Below the pieces are notes generated by a model, which saw only the letters and a program-made list of their open reading frames with translations, was not told where the DNA came from and made no database searches. Below, in pieces: positions 1 through 11,113 of a DNA stretch of 64,000 nucleotides. Every line of letters begins with the position of its first letter. Positions within the stretch are counted from its first letter, which is position 1. Source of the stretch: Streptomyces sp. WM4235 (GTDB lineage Bacteria > Actinomycetota > Actinomycetes > Streptomycetales > Streptomycetaceae); the NCBI RefSeq assembly GCF_001279725.1, contig NZ_LGDE01000090.1, forward strand, positions 34,696-98,695. The letters are read 5' to 3'. The translations under genes were made by a program, and so were the position numbers.

Positions 1-704
1 GAGGTCATATGCGCCGGGGTGCGGTCCCAGTTCCCGGGGAGAACCGGCACCCTCCAGGCCGGATCCGGCCTCCACTTCTCCCATCCTGAGGAGAACGGCG
101 CCCCCCATTCCTTGATGAGCTCCACGGCCGCCAGGCCCGCCGCCTCCACCTCGCGCGCCCGCTCGGGAGCCAGCAGCCCGCTCCGCCGCGCCTGCGCGAA
201 CTCGTCCTCGTCCAGCCACTTCCAACTGCGGTCCGGGGCCACAGCGATGTCCAGGAAGTGGTCCACGGAGTCCACCCCGCCGGCCCAGCGGGTCCGCGGT
301 TCCTCCAGGTTCACGTACCAGTTCTTGAAGCGCCAGCCCCGCTCCCAGAACAGCCACACCGACCACGGGTCCCCGGGGCGGGCCAACTTCAGCACCCCGG
401 CGCCGGACCAGTGCGACCGGGCGGTGGTGCGCGGCGCGGTGTACCGGGTGGCGAGGGGCTCCGCGTGGATCGGGGTGCCGTCGGCCAGCACCGGCTTCAC
501 GCACTCGGTGCCGGGGGCCATCCACACGGCCAGCAACTCGTCGGTGTCCCGCACCACCGTCACGGGCCGACAGATGTGGACCCGACCCGCGGGCCCCGGG
601 GCGTGGTCGCGGTAGCGCCAGAGGATCTGCTCACCGGGCGCCCAGTGCGAGCCCCGGGCCCCGTCGTGCGTCCCGCCGCCCCGGCGGCCTCCGATACCTG
701 TCAT
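1..704 (-). CDS. DUF402 domain protein, 3' end outside window
   Basis: This minus-strand frame opens with an ATG at 704 and stays open to the left edge, at least 234 codons, so the C-terminus is missing. The protein is rich in Trp, Arg and Asp and reads like the actinobacterial DUF402 family (for example WLFWERGWRFKNWY and VDSVDHFLDI, then WKWLDEDEFAQA). DUF402 proteins have a small beta-barrel fold, and some characterised members are nucleotide phosphatases. The substrate of this one cannot be told from sequence. It lies downstream of fumC on the same strand with a 103-base gap, so it may be read through from fumC. The start at 704 is the first ATG; no strong ribosome binding site decides it. 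Confidence 0.75.
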   Translation of the reverse strand, partial: MTGIGGRRGGGTHDGARGSHWAPGEQILWRYRDHAPGPAGRVHICRPVTVVRDTDELLAVWMAPGTECVKPVLADGTPIHAEPLATRYTAPRTTARSHWSGAGVLKLARPGDPWSVWLFWERGWRFKNWYVNLEEPRTRWAGGVDSVDHFLDIAVAPDRSWKWLDEDEFAQARRSGLLAPERAREVEAAGLAAVELIKEWGAPFSSGWEKWRPDPAWRVPVLPGNWDRTPAHMT

Positions 705-807
705 GCGCAGATCTTAGGGCTGAGGTCCGCACGCGCGACGCGACGCAGGTCACGGAGGTGCCCGGGGACGGGAAACGACCGAATCCGGCCCCCGGCGGGG
801 GGCGATT

Positions 808-2229
808 TCAGGGCCGGGTCATCCGCAGGACGTCCAGCGCCTCGTCCAACTGGGTGAGGGTCAACGCGCCGCGTTCGACGTAACCCTCGTCCAGCACGAC
901 CTCCCTGATCGTCTTCCGTTCCGCCAGCGACCGCTTCGCCACCTTGGCCGCCTCCTCGTAGCCGATGTAGCGGTTCAGGGGGGTCACCACCGAGGGCGAG
1001 GATTCGGCGTACTCCCTGGCCCGCTCGGAGTTCGCGGTGATCCCGTCCACCGTCCGGTCGGCGAGCAGCCGGCTCGCGTTGCCGAGCAGGCGGATCGATT
1101 CGAGCAGGTTCCGGGCCATCACCGGGAGCATCACATTGAGCTCGAAGTTGCCGGCGGCGCCCGCGACGGCGACCGCGGTGTCGTTGCCCATCACCTGTGC
1201 GGCGACCATGAGGACGGCCTCCGGGATCACCGGATTGACCTTTCCGGGCATGATCGAGGACCCCGGTTGCAGATCCGGGAGATTGATTTCGGCCAATCCC
1301 GTGCGCGGTCCGGAGGCCATCCAGCGCAGATCGTTGGAAATCTTGGTGAGCGAGACCGCGATCGTGCGGAGCATTCCGGACGTCTCCACCAGCGCGTCCC
1401 GGGCGCCCTGGGCCTCGAAGTGGTCCCGCGCCTCGGTCAGCGGCAGTCCGGTCGCCTCGGCCACCTCCGCGATCACGGCTGCGGAGAACCCGGGCGGCGT
1501 GTTGATGCCGGTGCCCACGGCCGTTCCGCCCAGGGGGAGTTCGGCCAGTCGCGGCAGCGCGGCGCGCAACCGCTCGACGCCGTAGCGGATCTGGACGGCG
1601 TATCCGCCGAACTCCTGGCCGAGCGTGACCGGGGTGGCGTCCATCAGGTGGGTGCGGCCGGCCTTGACCACCGCGACGAACTCGGCGGACTTGCGCTCCA
1701 TCGCGTCGGCGAGGTGCTCCAGGGACGGGATCAGCTCACCGATGACGGCGGCGGTCGCGGCGATGTGGATGGAGGACGGGAACACGTCGTTGGAGCTCTG
1801 CGAGGCGTTGACGTGGTCGTTCGGGTGGACCGGGCGGCCGAGGCGTTCGCCGGCGAGGGTGGCGATCACCTCGTTGGCGTTCATGTTCGACGAGGTGCCG
1901 GATCCGGTCTGGAACACGTCCACCGGGAAGTGCTCGTCCCAACGCCCGTCCGCGACCTCCTCGGCGGCGGACCGGACGGCCTCGGCCACATCCGCGTCCA
2001 GGACCCCCAGCCGGGCGTTCACCACGGCGGCGGCGGCCTTGATCCGGGCCAGTGCGGCGATGTGGGCGTGCTCCAGGCGCTGCCCCGAGATCGGGAAGTT
2101 CTCCACCGCGCGCTGGGTCTGGGCCCGCCACTTCGCGTGGGCGGGGACCCGTACCTCGCCCATGGAGTCGTGCTCGATCCGGAACGCGCCGGGTGTTCCT
2201 GCGGCCTGCTGGTCCTCTGTCATTTCCAT
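808..2229 (-). CDS. fumC: Class II fumarate hydratase (fumarase C)
   Basis: Reversible hydration of fumarate to L-malate in the TCA cycle, cytosolic, iron-independent homotetramer. The 473-residue protein carries the fumarase/aspartase superfamily signature [11 protein letters not shown] at about residues 323-333, the [10 protein letters not shown] substrate loop at 108-117, and the catalytic-site histidine in GRTHLMD (His194). Length fits the family (about 460-475). Two ATGs are close together (2229 and 2223); the second would remove two residues. The gene is divergent from the secreted SGNH esterase at 2331, with a 101-base shared promoter region. A second, unrelated fumarase lies at 4964-6640. 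Confidence 0.95.
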   Translation of the reverse strand: MEMTEDQQAAGTPGAFRIEHDSMGEVRVPAHAKWRAQTQRAVENFPISGQRLEHAHIAALARIKAAAAVVNARLGVLDADVAEAVRSAAEEVADGRWDEHFPVDVFQTGSGTSSNMNANEVIATLAGERLGRPVHPNDHVNASQSSNDVFPSSIHIAATAAVIGELIPSLEHLADAMERKSAEFVAVVKAGRTHLMDATPVTLGQEFGGYAVQIRYGVERLRAALPRLAELPLGGTAVGTGINTPPGFSAAVIAEVAEATGLPLTEARDHFEAQGARDALVETSGMLRTIAVSLTKISNDLRWMASGPRTGLAEINLPDLQPGSSIMPGKVNPVIPEAVLMVAAQVMGNDTAVAVAGAAGNFELNVMLPVMARNLLESIRLLGNASRLLADRTVDGITANSERAREYAESSPSVVTPLNRYIGYEEAAKVAKRSLAERKTIREVVLDEGYVERGALTLTQLDEALDVLRMTRP

Positions 2230-2330
2230 GGCCTCCTCAAAAAGTTGAGCAATTGTCTTGTTCGAACTGTTCCCAAGTCATCTACCGGCCAGTAAATACC
2301 GGGGGTAACACCGATCTCGGGGAGGCGTTC

Positions 2331-3854
2331 ATGGCACGTGCGCGTACCAGACCCATGCTCAGATGTACCGTCGTCGCGGTCGCGGCGATGGCGGCCGCCC
2401 TCGGCGGCGTCGGCGCCGTCACCCCCCTGGCCCAGGCGGCGCCCGTCGCCGCCGTCACCCCCCTCTCGCCCGAACTGGAGGCGATCCGGGCCGCCGAGGC
2501 GACCAAGATCTACGGTGACTCTGCCATCCGCCCGCTCGCGGAGCGCAAGACCGGCCTGATCTCGCTCGGCGACAGCGAGATCTCGGGCGAGGGCGTCGGC
2601 ACCTACGACCCCGCGACCAACACCCCGAACAACCAGTGCCACCGCTCGCCGGACTCCGCGATCCACCGCACCGGCATCCCCGCCGACCTGACCTTCAACG
2701 TCGCCTGCTCCGGCGGCTACACGGGAAACATCAGGATCGGCGGCAGCAAGCAGTACGCCGACGAACTCGTGCAGAGCGACAACCTCGCCGTCAAGGCCCG
2801 CAACACGAAGATCAAAATGGTGCTGTTGGTCGCGGGAGCCAACGACGACCTCCAGTTCGGCCCCGTCATGACCGACTGCGTCACCCGCTGGGTGCTGATC
2901 CAGGGCACCTGCGAACCCAAGTACGGCCCCGGCTGGCAGGCGCGCGTCGACGGCCTGAAGCCCAAGGTGGAAGCCACCGTCGCCGACCTCAAGACGGTCA
3001 TGCGCGACGCGGGCTACGCCGACACCGACTACAAGCTCGTCGTGATGGGCTACCCCAGCCCGATCGGCCCCGACTTCAACGACAACCCGAACTTCCCCGG
3101 CAAGCTCCCCGGCGGCTGCGCCGGCTACGACTCCGACGCCACCTGGGGCCGAAACTACGCGGTACCCGCCTTCGAGAAGGGCATGCGGGCCGCCGCCCTC
3201 GCCTCCGGCGCCACCTACCTGGACAACTCCCGTCTCTTCCACGGCCACGAGGTGTGCATGGAGGACGCCTGGGCCCGCGGCCTCTACCTCGACCTCGGGG
3301 ACCACTTCCCGTGGGACGAGAACACCGCCCGACAGTCCTTCCACCCCAACTACCGCGGGCACGGCGCCTTCGCCTCCTGCCTGACCCAGCTCTACACCTC
3401 GGGCCTGCGCGAGGCCTCCTGCGCCGACCCCGCGAGCACCGGCACCCCGGTCCTCCAGGCCGGGGCCTGGGACGACCTGTACAAGCCGCTGAGGAACGAG
3501 GCGACCGGCAACTGCCTGGACTCCAACGGCGGCGCGAGCGCCAACAACACCAAGGTGGTGGCCTGGGACTGCCACGGCGGTCGCAACCAGGGCTGGTGGT
3601 ACGACACCGCCCGCAAGGCCCTCCACGTCGAGCTGACCCAGGACCGCTGCGTGGACGCCCCGGGCGGCGCCTACGGCAACGGCACCGGCCTGATCCTGTG
3701 GAACTGCCACGGCGGCGCCAACCAGCAGTTCGTCCGCGACGGCGCCACCCTGCGCCCCGCGGCCGCGCCCGGCATGTGCCTGACCGTGGCCGCCGCCCAC
3801 GAGCAGCTGCGCCTGCGGACCTGCGACGGCTCGGCGAACCAGCGCTTCGCGTAA
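2331..3854 (+). CDS. Secreted SGNH/GDSL esterase with C-terminal ricin-type lectin domain
   Basis: A probable extracellular lipase or esterase fused to a carbohydrate-binding module. The start is the ATG at 2331, preceded by GGAGG at 2321-2325; the frame is open upstream but without such a site. Residues 1-36 form a signal peptide ending near AQAAP. Block I of the SGNH fold is ISLGDSEISGEG, with Ser82 as probable nucleophile, and the late catalytic histidine is His338 in SFHPNYRGH. Several cysteines suggest disulfides. From about residue 380 a ricin B (beta-trefoil) domain with repeated NCLD..., GGxNQ and NQRFA motifs runs to the end. Substrate is unknown; the lectin part suggests polysaccharide or glycan-attached esters. 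It converges with the phosphodiesterase gene at 3916. Confidence 0.88.
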   Translation: MARARTRPMLRCTVVAVAAMAAALGGVGAVTPLAQAAPVAAVTPLSPELEAIRAAEATKIYGDSAIRPLAERKTGLISLGDSEISGEGVGTYDPATNTPNNQCHRSPDSAIHRTGIPADLTFNVACSGGYTGNIRIGGSKQYADELVQSDNLAVKARNTKIKMVLLVAGANDDLQFGPVMTDCVTRWVLIQGTCEPKYGPGWQARVDGLKPKVEATVADLKTVMRDAGYADTDYKLVVMGYPSPIGPDFNDNPNFPGKLPGGCAGYDSDATWGRNYAVPAFEKGMRAAALASGATYLDNSRLFHGHEVCMEDAWARGLYLDLGDHFPWDENTARQSFHPNYRGHGAFASCLTQLYTSGLREASCADPASTGTPVLQAGAWDDLYKPLRNEATGNCLDSNGGASANNTKVVAWDCHGGRNQGWWYDTARKALHVELTQDRCVDAPGGAYGNGTGLILWNCHGGANQQFVRDGATLRPAAAPGMCLTVAAAHEQLRLRTCDGSANQRFA

Positions 3855-3886
3855 CCGCCCCGCACCACCCACCCCGTTCACCCCCC

Positions 3887-3916
3887 ACACCCGGCCGGCG
3901 CACCCCGGCCGGGTGT
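3887..3916. terminator. Bidirectional hairpin between convergent genes
   Basis: A perfect 12-bp stem (3887-3898 with 3905-3916) with a 6-base loop lies between the esterase stop at 3854 and the stop of the convergent phosphodiesterase gene, whose last base it touches. The position fits a terminator for both transcripts. There is no long T-run, which is usual in these genomes. Confidence 0.7.
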
Positions 3917-4677
3917 CACATGTCCCGCAGCAGCTTGCGCACGTCCCGCGGCCGGTTGGTGATGAGCGCGTCCACGCCGAGCCGCACGCACAGCTCCACG
4001 TCCTCCGGCTCGTCCACGGTCCACACCCGTACCGACAGCCCCTTCTCCTTCAACCGCCCCACCAGCCACGGGGAGCGGCGTACCAGCTCGATGCCCGGGC
4101 CCGCGTGCGTGGCGTACGGCGGGCGCACCGGCCGCAGCCGGCGTTCCATCAGGTACACGGCGGGCAGCCCCGGGGCCAGCCGGTGCAGCCGGGTCAGCGC
4201 GGTGCGGGAGAAGCTCATCACCTCGACGCGGCCGGCGGACCCGTCGGCCAGCCCGTACTCCCGGAGCATCCGCACCAGCTCGGCCTCCAGCCGGCCGCCC
4301 GCGCGCGACGGGTGCTTCGTCTCGACCGCGAGCCCTACCGGCCGCGGCGCGGCCAGGGCCTCCCTCAGCAGGTCCTCGAAGAGCAGCACCCGGGCGCCGG
4401 CGTGCCCGGACCCCTTCCACGCCCCGAAGTCGAGGGCGAGCAGCTCCTCGTACGTCATCGCGGAGACCACCCCGCGCCCGTCGGAGGTCCGCTCCACGCG
4501 CCGGTCGTGCACACAGACCAGCCGGTGGTCGGCGGTGAGCCGGACATCGCATTCGAGGGCGTCCGCGCCGTCCTCCACGGCCTGCCGGTAGGCGGCCAGG
4601 GTGTGCTCGGGGTGCTCGTGGGAGGCCCCGCGGTGGGCGATCACGCGTACGGCGCGGGGCGAGGGTGTCGCGGTCAT
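3916..4677 (-). CDS. Glycerophosphodiester phosphodiesterase
   Basis: Hydrolyses glycerophosphodiesters to glycerol-3-phosphate and an alcohol. The 253-residue TIM-barrel protein shows the family catalytic set: His15-Arg16-Gly in AHRGASHEHPEHT, Glu42 and Asp44 in LECDVRL, and His57 in CVHD. Length matches the bacterial GDPD family. No signal peptide is visible, so it is probably cytosolic and acts on deacylated phospholipid products. The start ATG at 4677 has AAGGA upstream. It sits between the class I fumarase and the secreted esterase, downstream of two hairpins that should isolate it from the fumarase transcript. Confidence 0.92.
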   Translation of the reverse strand: MTATPSPRAVRVIAHRGASHEHPEHTLAAYRQAVEDGADALECDVRLTADHRLVCVHDRRVERTSDGRGVVSAMTYEELLALDFGAWKGSGHAGARVLLFEDLLREALAAPRPVGLAVETKHPSRAGGRLEAELVRMLREYGLADGSAGRVEVMSFSRTALTRLHRLAPGLPAVYLMERRLRPVRPPYATHAGPGIELVRRSPWLVGRLKEKGLSVRVWTVDEPEDVELCVRLGVDALITNRPRDVRKLLRDM

Positions 4678-4821
4678 GCGGAGATCCTTGCGAACCGGGG
4701 TGAACGGGGCGGTGCGTCCCTGTCACCCCGACGTTAACCGGACCCGCCGGCTCAGGGCCTGATCGGCGGCAGCGGCGGGCGAGTGACGTCGAATCCGCCC
4801 GGCGCGACCGATGCGAAGGGG

Positions 4822-4846
4822 CCGGGGGCCGTGCACGGGCCCCCGG
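4822..4846 (-). terminator. Second hairpin downstream of class I fumarase
   Basis: A 9-bp perfect stem (4822-4830 with 4838-4846) with a 7-base loop. It lies 50 bases beyond the stronger hairpin at 4873-4912, in the gap between the class I fumarase stop and the phosphodiesterase start. It may be a back-up terminator. Confidence 0.45.
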
Positions 4847-4872
4847 GCGCCCATCCGCGGTCGGCGGACACG

Positions 4873-4912
4873 CGTGAGGGCCCCTCCACCGATCGGCGGA
4901 AGGGCCCTCACG
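4873..4912 (-). terminator. Terminator hairpin of class I fumarase
   Basis: An 11-bp perfect stem (4873-4883 with 4902-4912) with an 18-base loop begins about 50 bases after the class I fumarase stop codon. Position and stability fit a rho-independent type terminator of the G+C-rich, T-poor form. Confidence 0.7.
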
Positions 4913-4963
4913 GGGCGTCACGAACCGGTGCGCGTCCCGGTCCGGGTCACGTGGACCGGCGTG

Positions 4964-6640
<1,677 letters not shown>

Positions 6641-6777
6641 TCCTCACTCGGCAGACGGCGCTGGCGACCAATTGGCAGCGCGGCTTACCAGCGTAGGACC
6701 TCCGTCCCGGGCGGCGCTTGTGAGGTAAGGCTCACTGGACGGGTGACGGGGAGTATCGCGATCTATCGTGTCTCGCT

Positions 6778-7458
6778 ATGCTGGTCCGCGTGGACCTGGA
6801 AAAGCACACCGCCGCCCCCGCCGCATCCGCTGCCGCCCCGGCCGCCGAGCTGCGCGCCTCCGACGCCGACCGGGACCGGATCGCGCAGATCCTCGCCGAC
6901 GCCGTGGCCGAGGGCCGACTGACCGCCGAGGAGCACTCCGACCGCCTGGACACCCTCTACGCCGTCAAGACGGTCGGGGAACTGGACGTGCTCGTGAGGG
7001 ACCTTCCCGCGGTCGCCGGCTCCGGCCCCGCGAGCGCCACCCCCGTCGCCGCGCCGGCGTCCGGACCGGTCGAGACGGTCGTCGCCGTGTTCAGCAGCTC
7101 CTCCCGCCGGGGCCGTTGGCGCCCGGGCGCGCACACCCGCGCCGTGTCGGTCTTCGGGGACATCACCATCGACCTCACCGAGGCCGTCTTCGAGCAGCAG
7201 GTCACCGAGATCAACGTCACCGCCGTCCTCGGCAACGTCGAGGTCCTGGTACCGGAGAACGTCACCCTCCGTGGCTACGGCAGCGGGGTCCTCGGCAACT
7301 TCGAGGTACACGGCCGCAGTCGCGGGGAGACCGACCCCCAGGCCCCGGTGGTGATCGTCCGGGGCTTCGCGCTGCTGGCCAACATCGAGGCCAGGCCCAG
7401 GCTCGGCGCCCGTCTCGTCGACCTCGCGGACCGGATGCGCAAGCGCTTCGACCGCTGA
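6778..7458 (+). CDS. DUF1707 / LiaF-like C-terminal domain protein
   Basis: A two-domain protein of 226 residues. Residues about 26-76 are a DUF1707 (SHOCT-like) helical domain (RASDADRDR...EEHSDRLD). Residues about 95-225 form a beta-rich domain like the C-terminal part of LiaF/cell-wall-active antibiotic response proteins (VFGDITIDL, NVEVLVPENV). No membrane segment is visible. The family is widespread in Streptomyces and of unknown precise function; an envelope-related regulatory role is inference. An alternative GTG start lies at 6790. The next gene encodes a WhiB-like protein 216 bases downstream. Confidence 0.85.
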   Translation: MLVRVDLEKHTAAPAASAAAPAAELRASDADRDRIAQILADAVAEGRLTAEEHSDRLDTLYAVKTVGELDVLVRDLPAVAGSGPASATPVAAPASGPVETVVAVFSSSSRRGRWRPGAHTRAVSVFGDITIDLTEAVFEQQVTEINVTAVLGNVEVLVPENVTLRGYGSGVLGNFEVHGRSRGETDPQAPVVIVRGFALLANIEARPRLGARLVDLADRMRKRFDR

Positions 7459-7674
7459 CGGCAGAGCCGGCGGCGGCGCTCCGGGCGGACCCCGAGCGGC
7501 CTCCGACCGGACCGCGAACGGACTTTGACCGGCGTGCGCGTGGTGCGGGGGGCGCGTTTCGGTCGAACTTCGCCGGAGCGGCCGACGCGCGGCACGCAGT
7601 GCATAGGGGGGCGTACAGCGGGTAGGGACAGGTGCATCGTCTCTCGCTCGCGTATACGTCGTCAGGAGTAGACC

Positions 7675-8073
7675 GTGCCGCATCCGCCGCATCAGTCCCT
7701 GCAGGTAGCCGCCGTCAAGAGTCTTCAGGCACGTCCGACCGCCGTGCCGAGGCCGCGGGTGCCGGCGAGGGAAGAGGACGGCCCCTGGCACGCGGAGGCG
7801 GTGTGCCGCAGGGACGAGGCGGGCCTGTTCTTCGCGCCCTCCAAGGAGCCCACCGCGGCCCGTCTGGCCCGCGAGGAGGCCGCCAAGCGGGTCTGCGCAC
7901 GCTGCCCCGTGATGGTCGCCTGTCGGGAGCACGCACTGCTCCAGCCCGAGCCCTACGGGGTATGGGGCGGACTCACCGCCGCCGAGCGGCGCGTCGTACT
8001 GGCCCGCCGGCGCCGGCGGGCCGCGGAACTGCGCCCCGGCAGCGGCGCCGGCACGATCGCCGCAGCGGGCTGA
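7675..8073 (+). CDS. wblI: WhiB-family iron-sulfur transcription regulator
   Basis: A 132-residue WhiB-like protein. Four cysteines (44, 74, 77, 83) in the pattern C-x29-C-x2-C-x5-C should bind a [4Fe-4S] cluster, followed by the GVWGG turn and an Arg-rich helix (RRRRRA) that contacts DNA. Wbl proteins act with the principal sigma factor region 4 and sense redox or NO. The start is the GTG at 7675 with CAGGAG at 7663-7668. The symbol is inferred from synteny: in S. coelicolor wblI lies beside glpX, as here. The target genes cannot be read from the sequence. Confidence 0.9.
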   Translation: MPHPPHQSLQVAAVKSLQARPTAVPRPRVPAREEDGPWHAEAVCRRDEAGLFFAPSKEPTAARLAREEAAKRVCARCPVMVACREHALLQPEPYGVWGGLTAAERRVVLARRRRRAAELRPGSGAGTIAAAG

Positions 8074-8082
8074 GCCCCGGAG

Positions 8083-8124
8083 CGCGAGAGCTCGTACGGG
8101 GCAACGCGAGAGCTCGTACGGGGC
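8083..8124. repeat. Tandem 20-base direct repeat after the WhiB-like gene
   Basis: Two identical 20-base copies at 8083-8102 and 8105-8124, with a 22-base period. Each contains the palindromes GAGCTC and CGTACG. They lie between the WhiB-like gene and its terminator hairpin. Confidence 0.8.
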
Positions 8125-8138
8125 GAACCGGCACGTAC

Positions 8139-8181
8139 GCGAGAGGGGCGGGCCCGCCGCACACGGGACCGCCCCTCTCGC
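8139..8181. terminator. Bidirectional terminator between WhiB-like gene and glpX
   Basis: A 13-bp perfect stem (8139-8151 with 8169-8181), extended inward by 4 bp after one mismatch. It lies between the convergent WhiB-like and glpX genes. Confidence 0.75.
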
Positions 8182-8208
8182 CGCGCCGTTGCGCCGGCCC
8201 GTCCGCTC

Positions 8209-9240
8209 CTACTGGGCGCGGTCGAAGTCGATCGCGCTGTACGCGCGCAGCTTCGACAACCGGTGGGTGGAGTCGATCTGGCGGATCGTCCCCGACTTGG
8301 AACGCATGACCAGCGAGGACGTGGTCGCGGTCGCCGAGCGGTAGTGGACACCGCGCAGCAGCTCGCCGTCCGTGATGCCGGTGGCGACGAAGAAGACGTT
8401 GTCGCCGGACACCAGGTCGTTCGTGTGCAGGACCCGGTCCAGGTCGTGGCCCGCGTCGATGGCCTTCTGGCGCTCCGCCTCGTCCTTGGGCCACAGCTTG
8501 CCCTGGATGGTGCCGCCGAGGCACTTGATGGCGCACGCCGAGATGATGCCCTCGGGAGTGCCGCCGATGCCGAGGAGCAGGTCCACGCCGGTGCCCTCGC
8601 GCACCGCCATGACCGAGCCCGCGACGTCGCCGTCGGAGATGAACTTGATCCGCGCGCCGGTCTCGCGGATCTCCTTGACGATGCCCTCGTGTCGGGGGCG
8701 GTCGAGGATGACCACGGTGACGTCCTCGACGGCCATCTGCTTGGCCTTGGCGACGCGACGGATGTTCACCGAGGCGGGGGCGTTGATGTCGACGAAGTCG
8801 GCGGCCTCGGGGCCCGTGACCAGCTTCTCCATGTAGAAGACGGCCGACGGGTCGAACATGGTGCCGCGGTCGGCGGCGGCCAGGACGGCGATGGCGTTCG
8901 GCATGCCCTTGGCGTTCAGGGTGGTGCCGTCGATCGGGTCGACGGCGATGTCGACCTCGGCGCCGGTGCCGTCGCCGACCCGCTCGCCGTTGAAGAGCAT
9001 GGGGGCTTCGTCCTTCTCCCCCTCGCCGATGACGACGACGCCGTTCATCGACACGGTGGAGATGAGGGTCCGCATCGCGTTGACCGCGGCGCCGTCCGCG
9101 CCGAGCTTGTCACCGCGGCCGACCCACCGGCCCGCGGCCATGGCTGCGGCCTCGGTCACCCGGACGAGCTCCAGGGCGAGGTTGCGGTCGGGGGCTTCGG
9201 GAGAGACTTCGAGCTGGGGCGGCAGGTTGTGCTCGGTCAT
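8209..9240 (-). CDS. glpX: Class II fructose-1,6-bisphosphatase
   Basis: Gluconeogenic hydrolysis of fructose-1,6-bisphosphate to fructose-6-phosphate, cytosolic. The 343-residue protein has the metal-binding motifs GEGEKDEAP (72-80) and DPIDGTT (101-107), and later [10 protein letters not shown], all typical of GlpX. The frame is open far upstream, but the start is set at the ATG at 9240 because an AAAGG motif precedes it and the family begins with a short N-terminal leader before [10 protein letters not shown]. It is the expected fructose bisphosphatase of Streptomyces, which usually lack the class I enzyme (established knowledge). Confidence 0.95.
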   Translation of the reverse strand: MTEHNLPPQLEVSPEAPDRNLALELVRVTEAAAMAAGRWVGRGDKLGADGAAVNAMRTLISTVSMNGVVVIGEGEKDEAPMLFNGERVGDGTGAEVDIAVDPIDGTTLNAKGMPNAIAVLAAADRGTMFDPSAVFYMEKLVTGPEAADFVDINAPASVNIRRVAKAKQMAVEDVTVVILDRPRHEGIVKEIRETGARIKFISDGDVAGSVMAVREGTGVDLLLGIGGTPEGIISACAIKCLGGTIQGKLWPKDEAERQKAIDAGHDLDRVLHTNDLVSGDNVFFVATGITDGELLRGVHYRSATATTSSLVMRSKSGTIRQIDSTHRLSKLRAYSAIDFDRAQ

Positions 9241-9456
9241 CGGAGCGCACCTTTCTGTACGGCGACGGCCGGGATGTGAGGGTGCTGGAACTCTATCGGT
9301 ACGTCGACATATTGAGCAGAGCGGGTCACGAATGAGCGGAATATCGGTCAGCCGTTTGGCCTGAGCGGACGCCTTGCGCCGGCGGGGCCTCCCGGCGGGT
9401 GTCACGACGCCCCACCCCGGGGGTGATCGCCCCGGCCGATGGGGGACCATGGAGCC

Positions 9457-9984
9457 GTGGCAGGTATGAAGGGCAAGCAGACGGTTTGGGACATGGTCCG
9501 ATCGCTGGCGGTGATCGGTGTCGTCGTCGCGGGGATATACATGTTCATCCCGCACGACGAGAAGGCGGACCCGACACGGGTGGTCGACTACCGGGTGGAG
9601 ACGGCCACGGCCCGCCGCGCGGCGCCGTACCCGGTCGCCGCGCCCGCGGGGCTCCCCGCGCAGTGGCGCGCGACCTCGGTCACCTTCGACCGGAAGGACG
9701 ACAACGCCTGGCACCTGGGCTTCCTGGACCCGCAGAAGCAGTACGTGGCCGTGGAGCAGAGCACCGACGCCTCGGCCAAGCGCCTCGCGAAGCTGACACA
9801 GCAGGCGAAGGCCACGGGGGAGACCCGGCAGATCGGCGACCGGTCCTGGGAGCTGTGGGACGGCGAGAAGTACGACGCCCTCGTCCGCCAGGAGCAGGGA
9901 TACGTCACCGTGGTGACCGGGACGGCCTCCTTCGACGGGCTCGGCGCGATGGTGTCGGCGCTGGAGTTCAAGCAGGGGAGCTGA
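9457..9984 (+). CDS. DUF4245 single-pass membrane protein
   Basis: About 175 residues, with a short cytoplasmic N-terminus, one membrane helix (about residues 12-28, [16 protein letters not shown]) and an exported domain with Trp-rich strands ([23 protein letters not shown]). This is the DUF4245 family found beside glpX in streptomycetes; its function is unknown. The start is uncertain: GTG 9457, ATG 9466 or ATG 9439 are all in frame. The GTG was chosen because homologues I recall begin in a similar way. It is divergent from glpX and convergent with the nitroreductase gene. Confidence 0.8.
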   Translation: MAGMKGKQTVWDMVRSLAVIGVVVAGIYMFIPHDEKADPTRVVDYRVETATARRAAPYPVAAPAGLPAQWRATSVTFDRKDDNAWHLGFLDPQKQYVAVEQSTDASAKRLAKLTQQAKATGETRQIGDRSWELWDGEKYDALVRQEQGYVTVVTGTASFDGLGAMVSALEFKQGS

Positions 9985-10029
9985 GTTCGGGCCGATCCGT
10001 GCCGTGACGCACGGGCTCGTGAACGACGG

Positions 10030-10070
10030 AAGAGGCCGCCCACTCCGGGATTCGGGGTGGGCGGCCTCTT
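10030..10070. terminator. Strong bidirectional terminator
   Basis: A 14-bp perfect stem (10030-10043 with 10057-10070), extended inward by about three more pairs, with a 7-base loop. It lies between the convergent DUF4245 and nitroreductase genes. A short TTGTCGTG follows on the plus strand. Confidence 0.85.
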
Positions 10071-10118
10071 GTCGTGTCACGACTCGGCGCGCGCGAGTCG
10101 CGGCGGCCGGGTCTCGAC

Positions 10119-10709
10119 TCAGACGGTGGTGACGACCTGGTCGAACTCCAGGCGCGGGGAGCGACCGAAGGCGGCGGGCTCGCCCGGCTTGCCGATGTTG
10201 ACGACCATCAGCGGGGTGTGGTCGGCGTCCAGGAACTCCTTCTGGACACCGGCGAAGTCAAGGCCGGTCATCGGGCCCGCGGCCAGGCCGGCGGCGCGGA
10301 CGCCGAGGATGAAGTAGCCGGCCTGCAGCGAGGCGTTGACCAGGGCGGACTGCTCGCGGACCGGGCGCTCGGAGAAGAACGCGTCCTTGGCCTGCGGGAA
10401 GTGCGGGAAGAGCTGCGGGAGCTCCTCGTGGAACTCGTTGTCCGCCGACAGGATCGCGACCAGCGGGGCGGCGGCGGTCTTGGCCTGGTTGCCCTCGGCC
10501 ATGTGCTTCACGAGGCGCTCGCGGGCCTCGGGGGAGCGGACGAGGGTGATGCGCAGCGGCGTCTGGTTGAACGCGGTGGGGCCGTACTTCACGAGGTCGT
10601 AGATCGCCTGGACCTGCTCCTCGGTCACCGGCTCGTCGGCGAACGAGTTGGCGGTGCGGGCCTCGCGGAACAGCAGGTCCTGAGCGGCGGCGTCGAGAAC
10701 GAGAGACAT
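10119..10709 (-). CDS. Malonic semialdehyde reductase-like nitroreductase
   Basis: An FMN-dependent, NAD(P)H-using reductase of the nitroreductase family, 196 residues, closest by eye to the RutE/HadB subgroup ([46 protein letters not shown]). RutE reduces malonic semialdehyde in uracil catabolism, but no other rut gene lies nearby, so the natural substrate is open. The start is the ATG at 10709, with AGAAGAAGG just upstream; an earlier in-frame start at 10781 lacks such a site. The upstream region has an AT-richer stretch (around 10765-10790) that probably holds its own promoter. Confidence 0.88.
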   Translation of the reverse strand: MSLVLDAAAQDLLFREARTANSFADEPVTEEQVQAIYDLVKYGPTAFNQTPLRITLVRSPEARERLVKHMAEGNQAKTAAAPLVAILSADNEFHEELPQLFPHFPQAKDAFFSERPVREQSALVNASLQAGYFILGVRAAGLAAGPMTGLDFAGVQKEFLDADHTPLMVVNIGKPGEPAAFGRSPRLEFDQVVTTV

Positions 10710-10807
10710 CGAAAAGCCTTCTTCTGTACGGAGGTGTGGCGCGATGTCATCACCGTAGACCCGAGGTATGTGAACTTTCAACTAAATGGCTCCGGGGGTG
10801 ACCGGGA

Positions 10808-11047
10808 TCACTCCCCGCGAGCGCCCTCCGCGTCCTCGGTCGCCCCGTCCCGGGCGGCCAGGGCCGAGTCCAGTCGAGCCCGGGCCCCCTCCAGCCAGTG
10901 CCGGCACACCGTCGCCAGCTCCTCGCCGCGCTCCCAGAGCGCGAGCGAGTCCTCCAGGGAGGTGCCACCCGCCTCCAGCTTGCGGACGACCTCGATCAGC
11001 TCGTCGCGGGCCTGCTCGTAACCCGGCGCCGTCTCGGTTTCAGCCAT
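10808..11047 (-). CDS. xseB: Exodeoxyribonuclease VII small subunit
   Basis: A 79-residue all-helical subunit ([34 protein letters not shown]) that binds the large subunit XseA to form exonuclease VII, which degrades single-stranded DNA to oligonucleotides in repair. Length and motif fit the family. It follows xseA on the same strand after 66 bases, consistent with one transcript. Confidence 0.95.
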   Translation of the reverse strand: MAETETAPGYEQARDELIEVVRKLEAGGTSLEDSLALWERGEELATVCRHWLEGARARLDSALAARDGATEDAEGARGE

Positions 11048-11113
11048 TCCCGTGCCACCTTATATGTGTAGTACAACGATTTTGTTGCCGGAACGTGTCG
11101 ACGTCCCCCGGGC

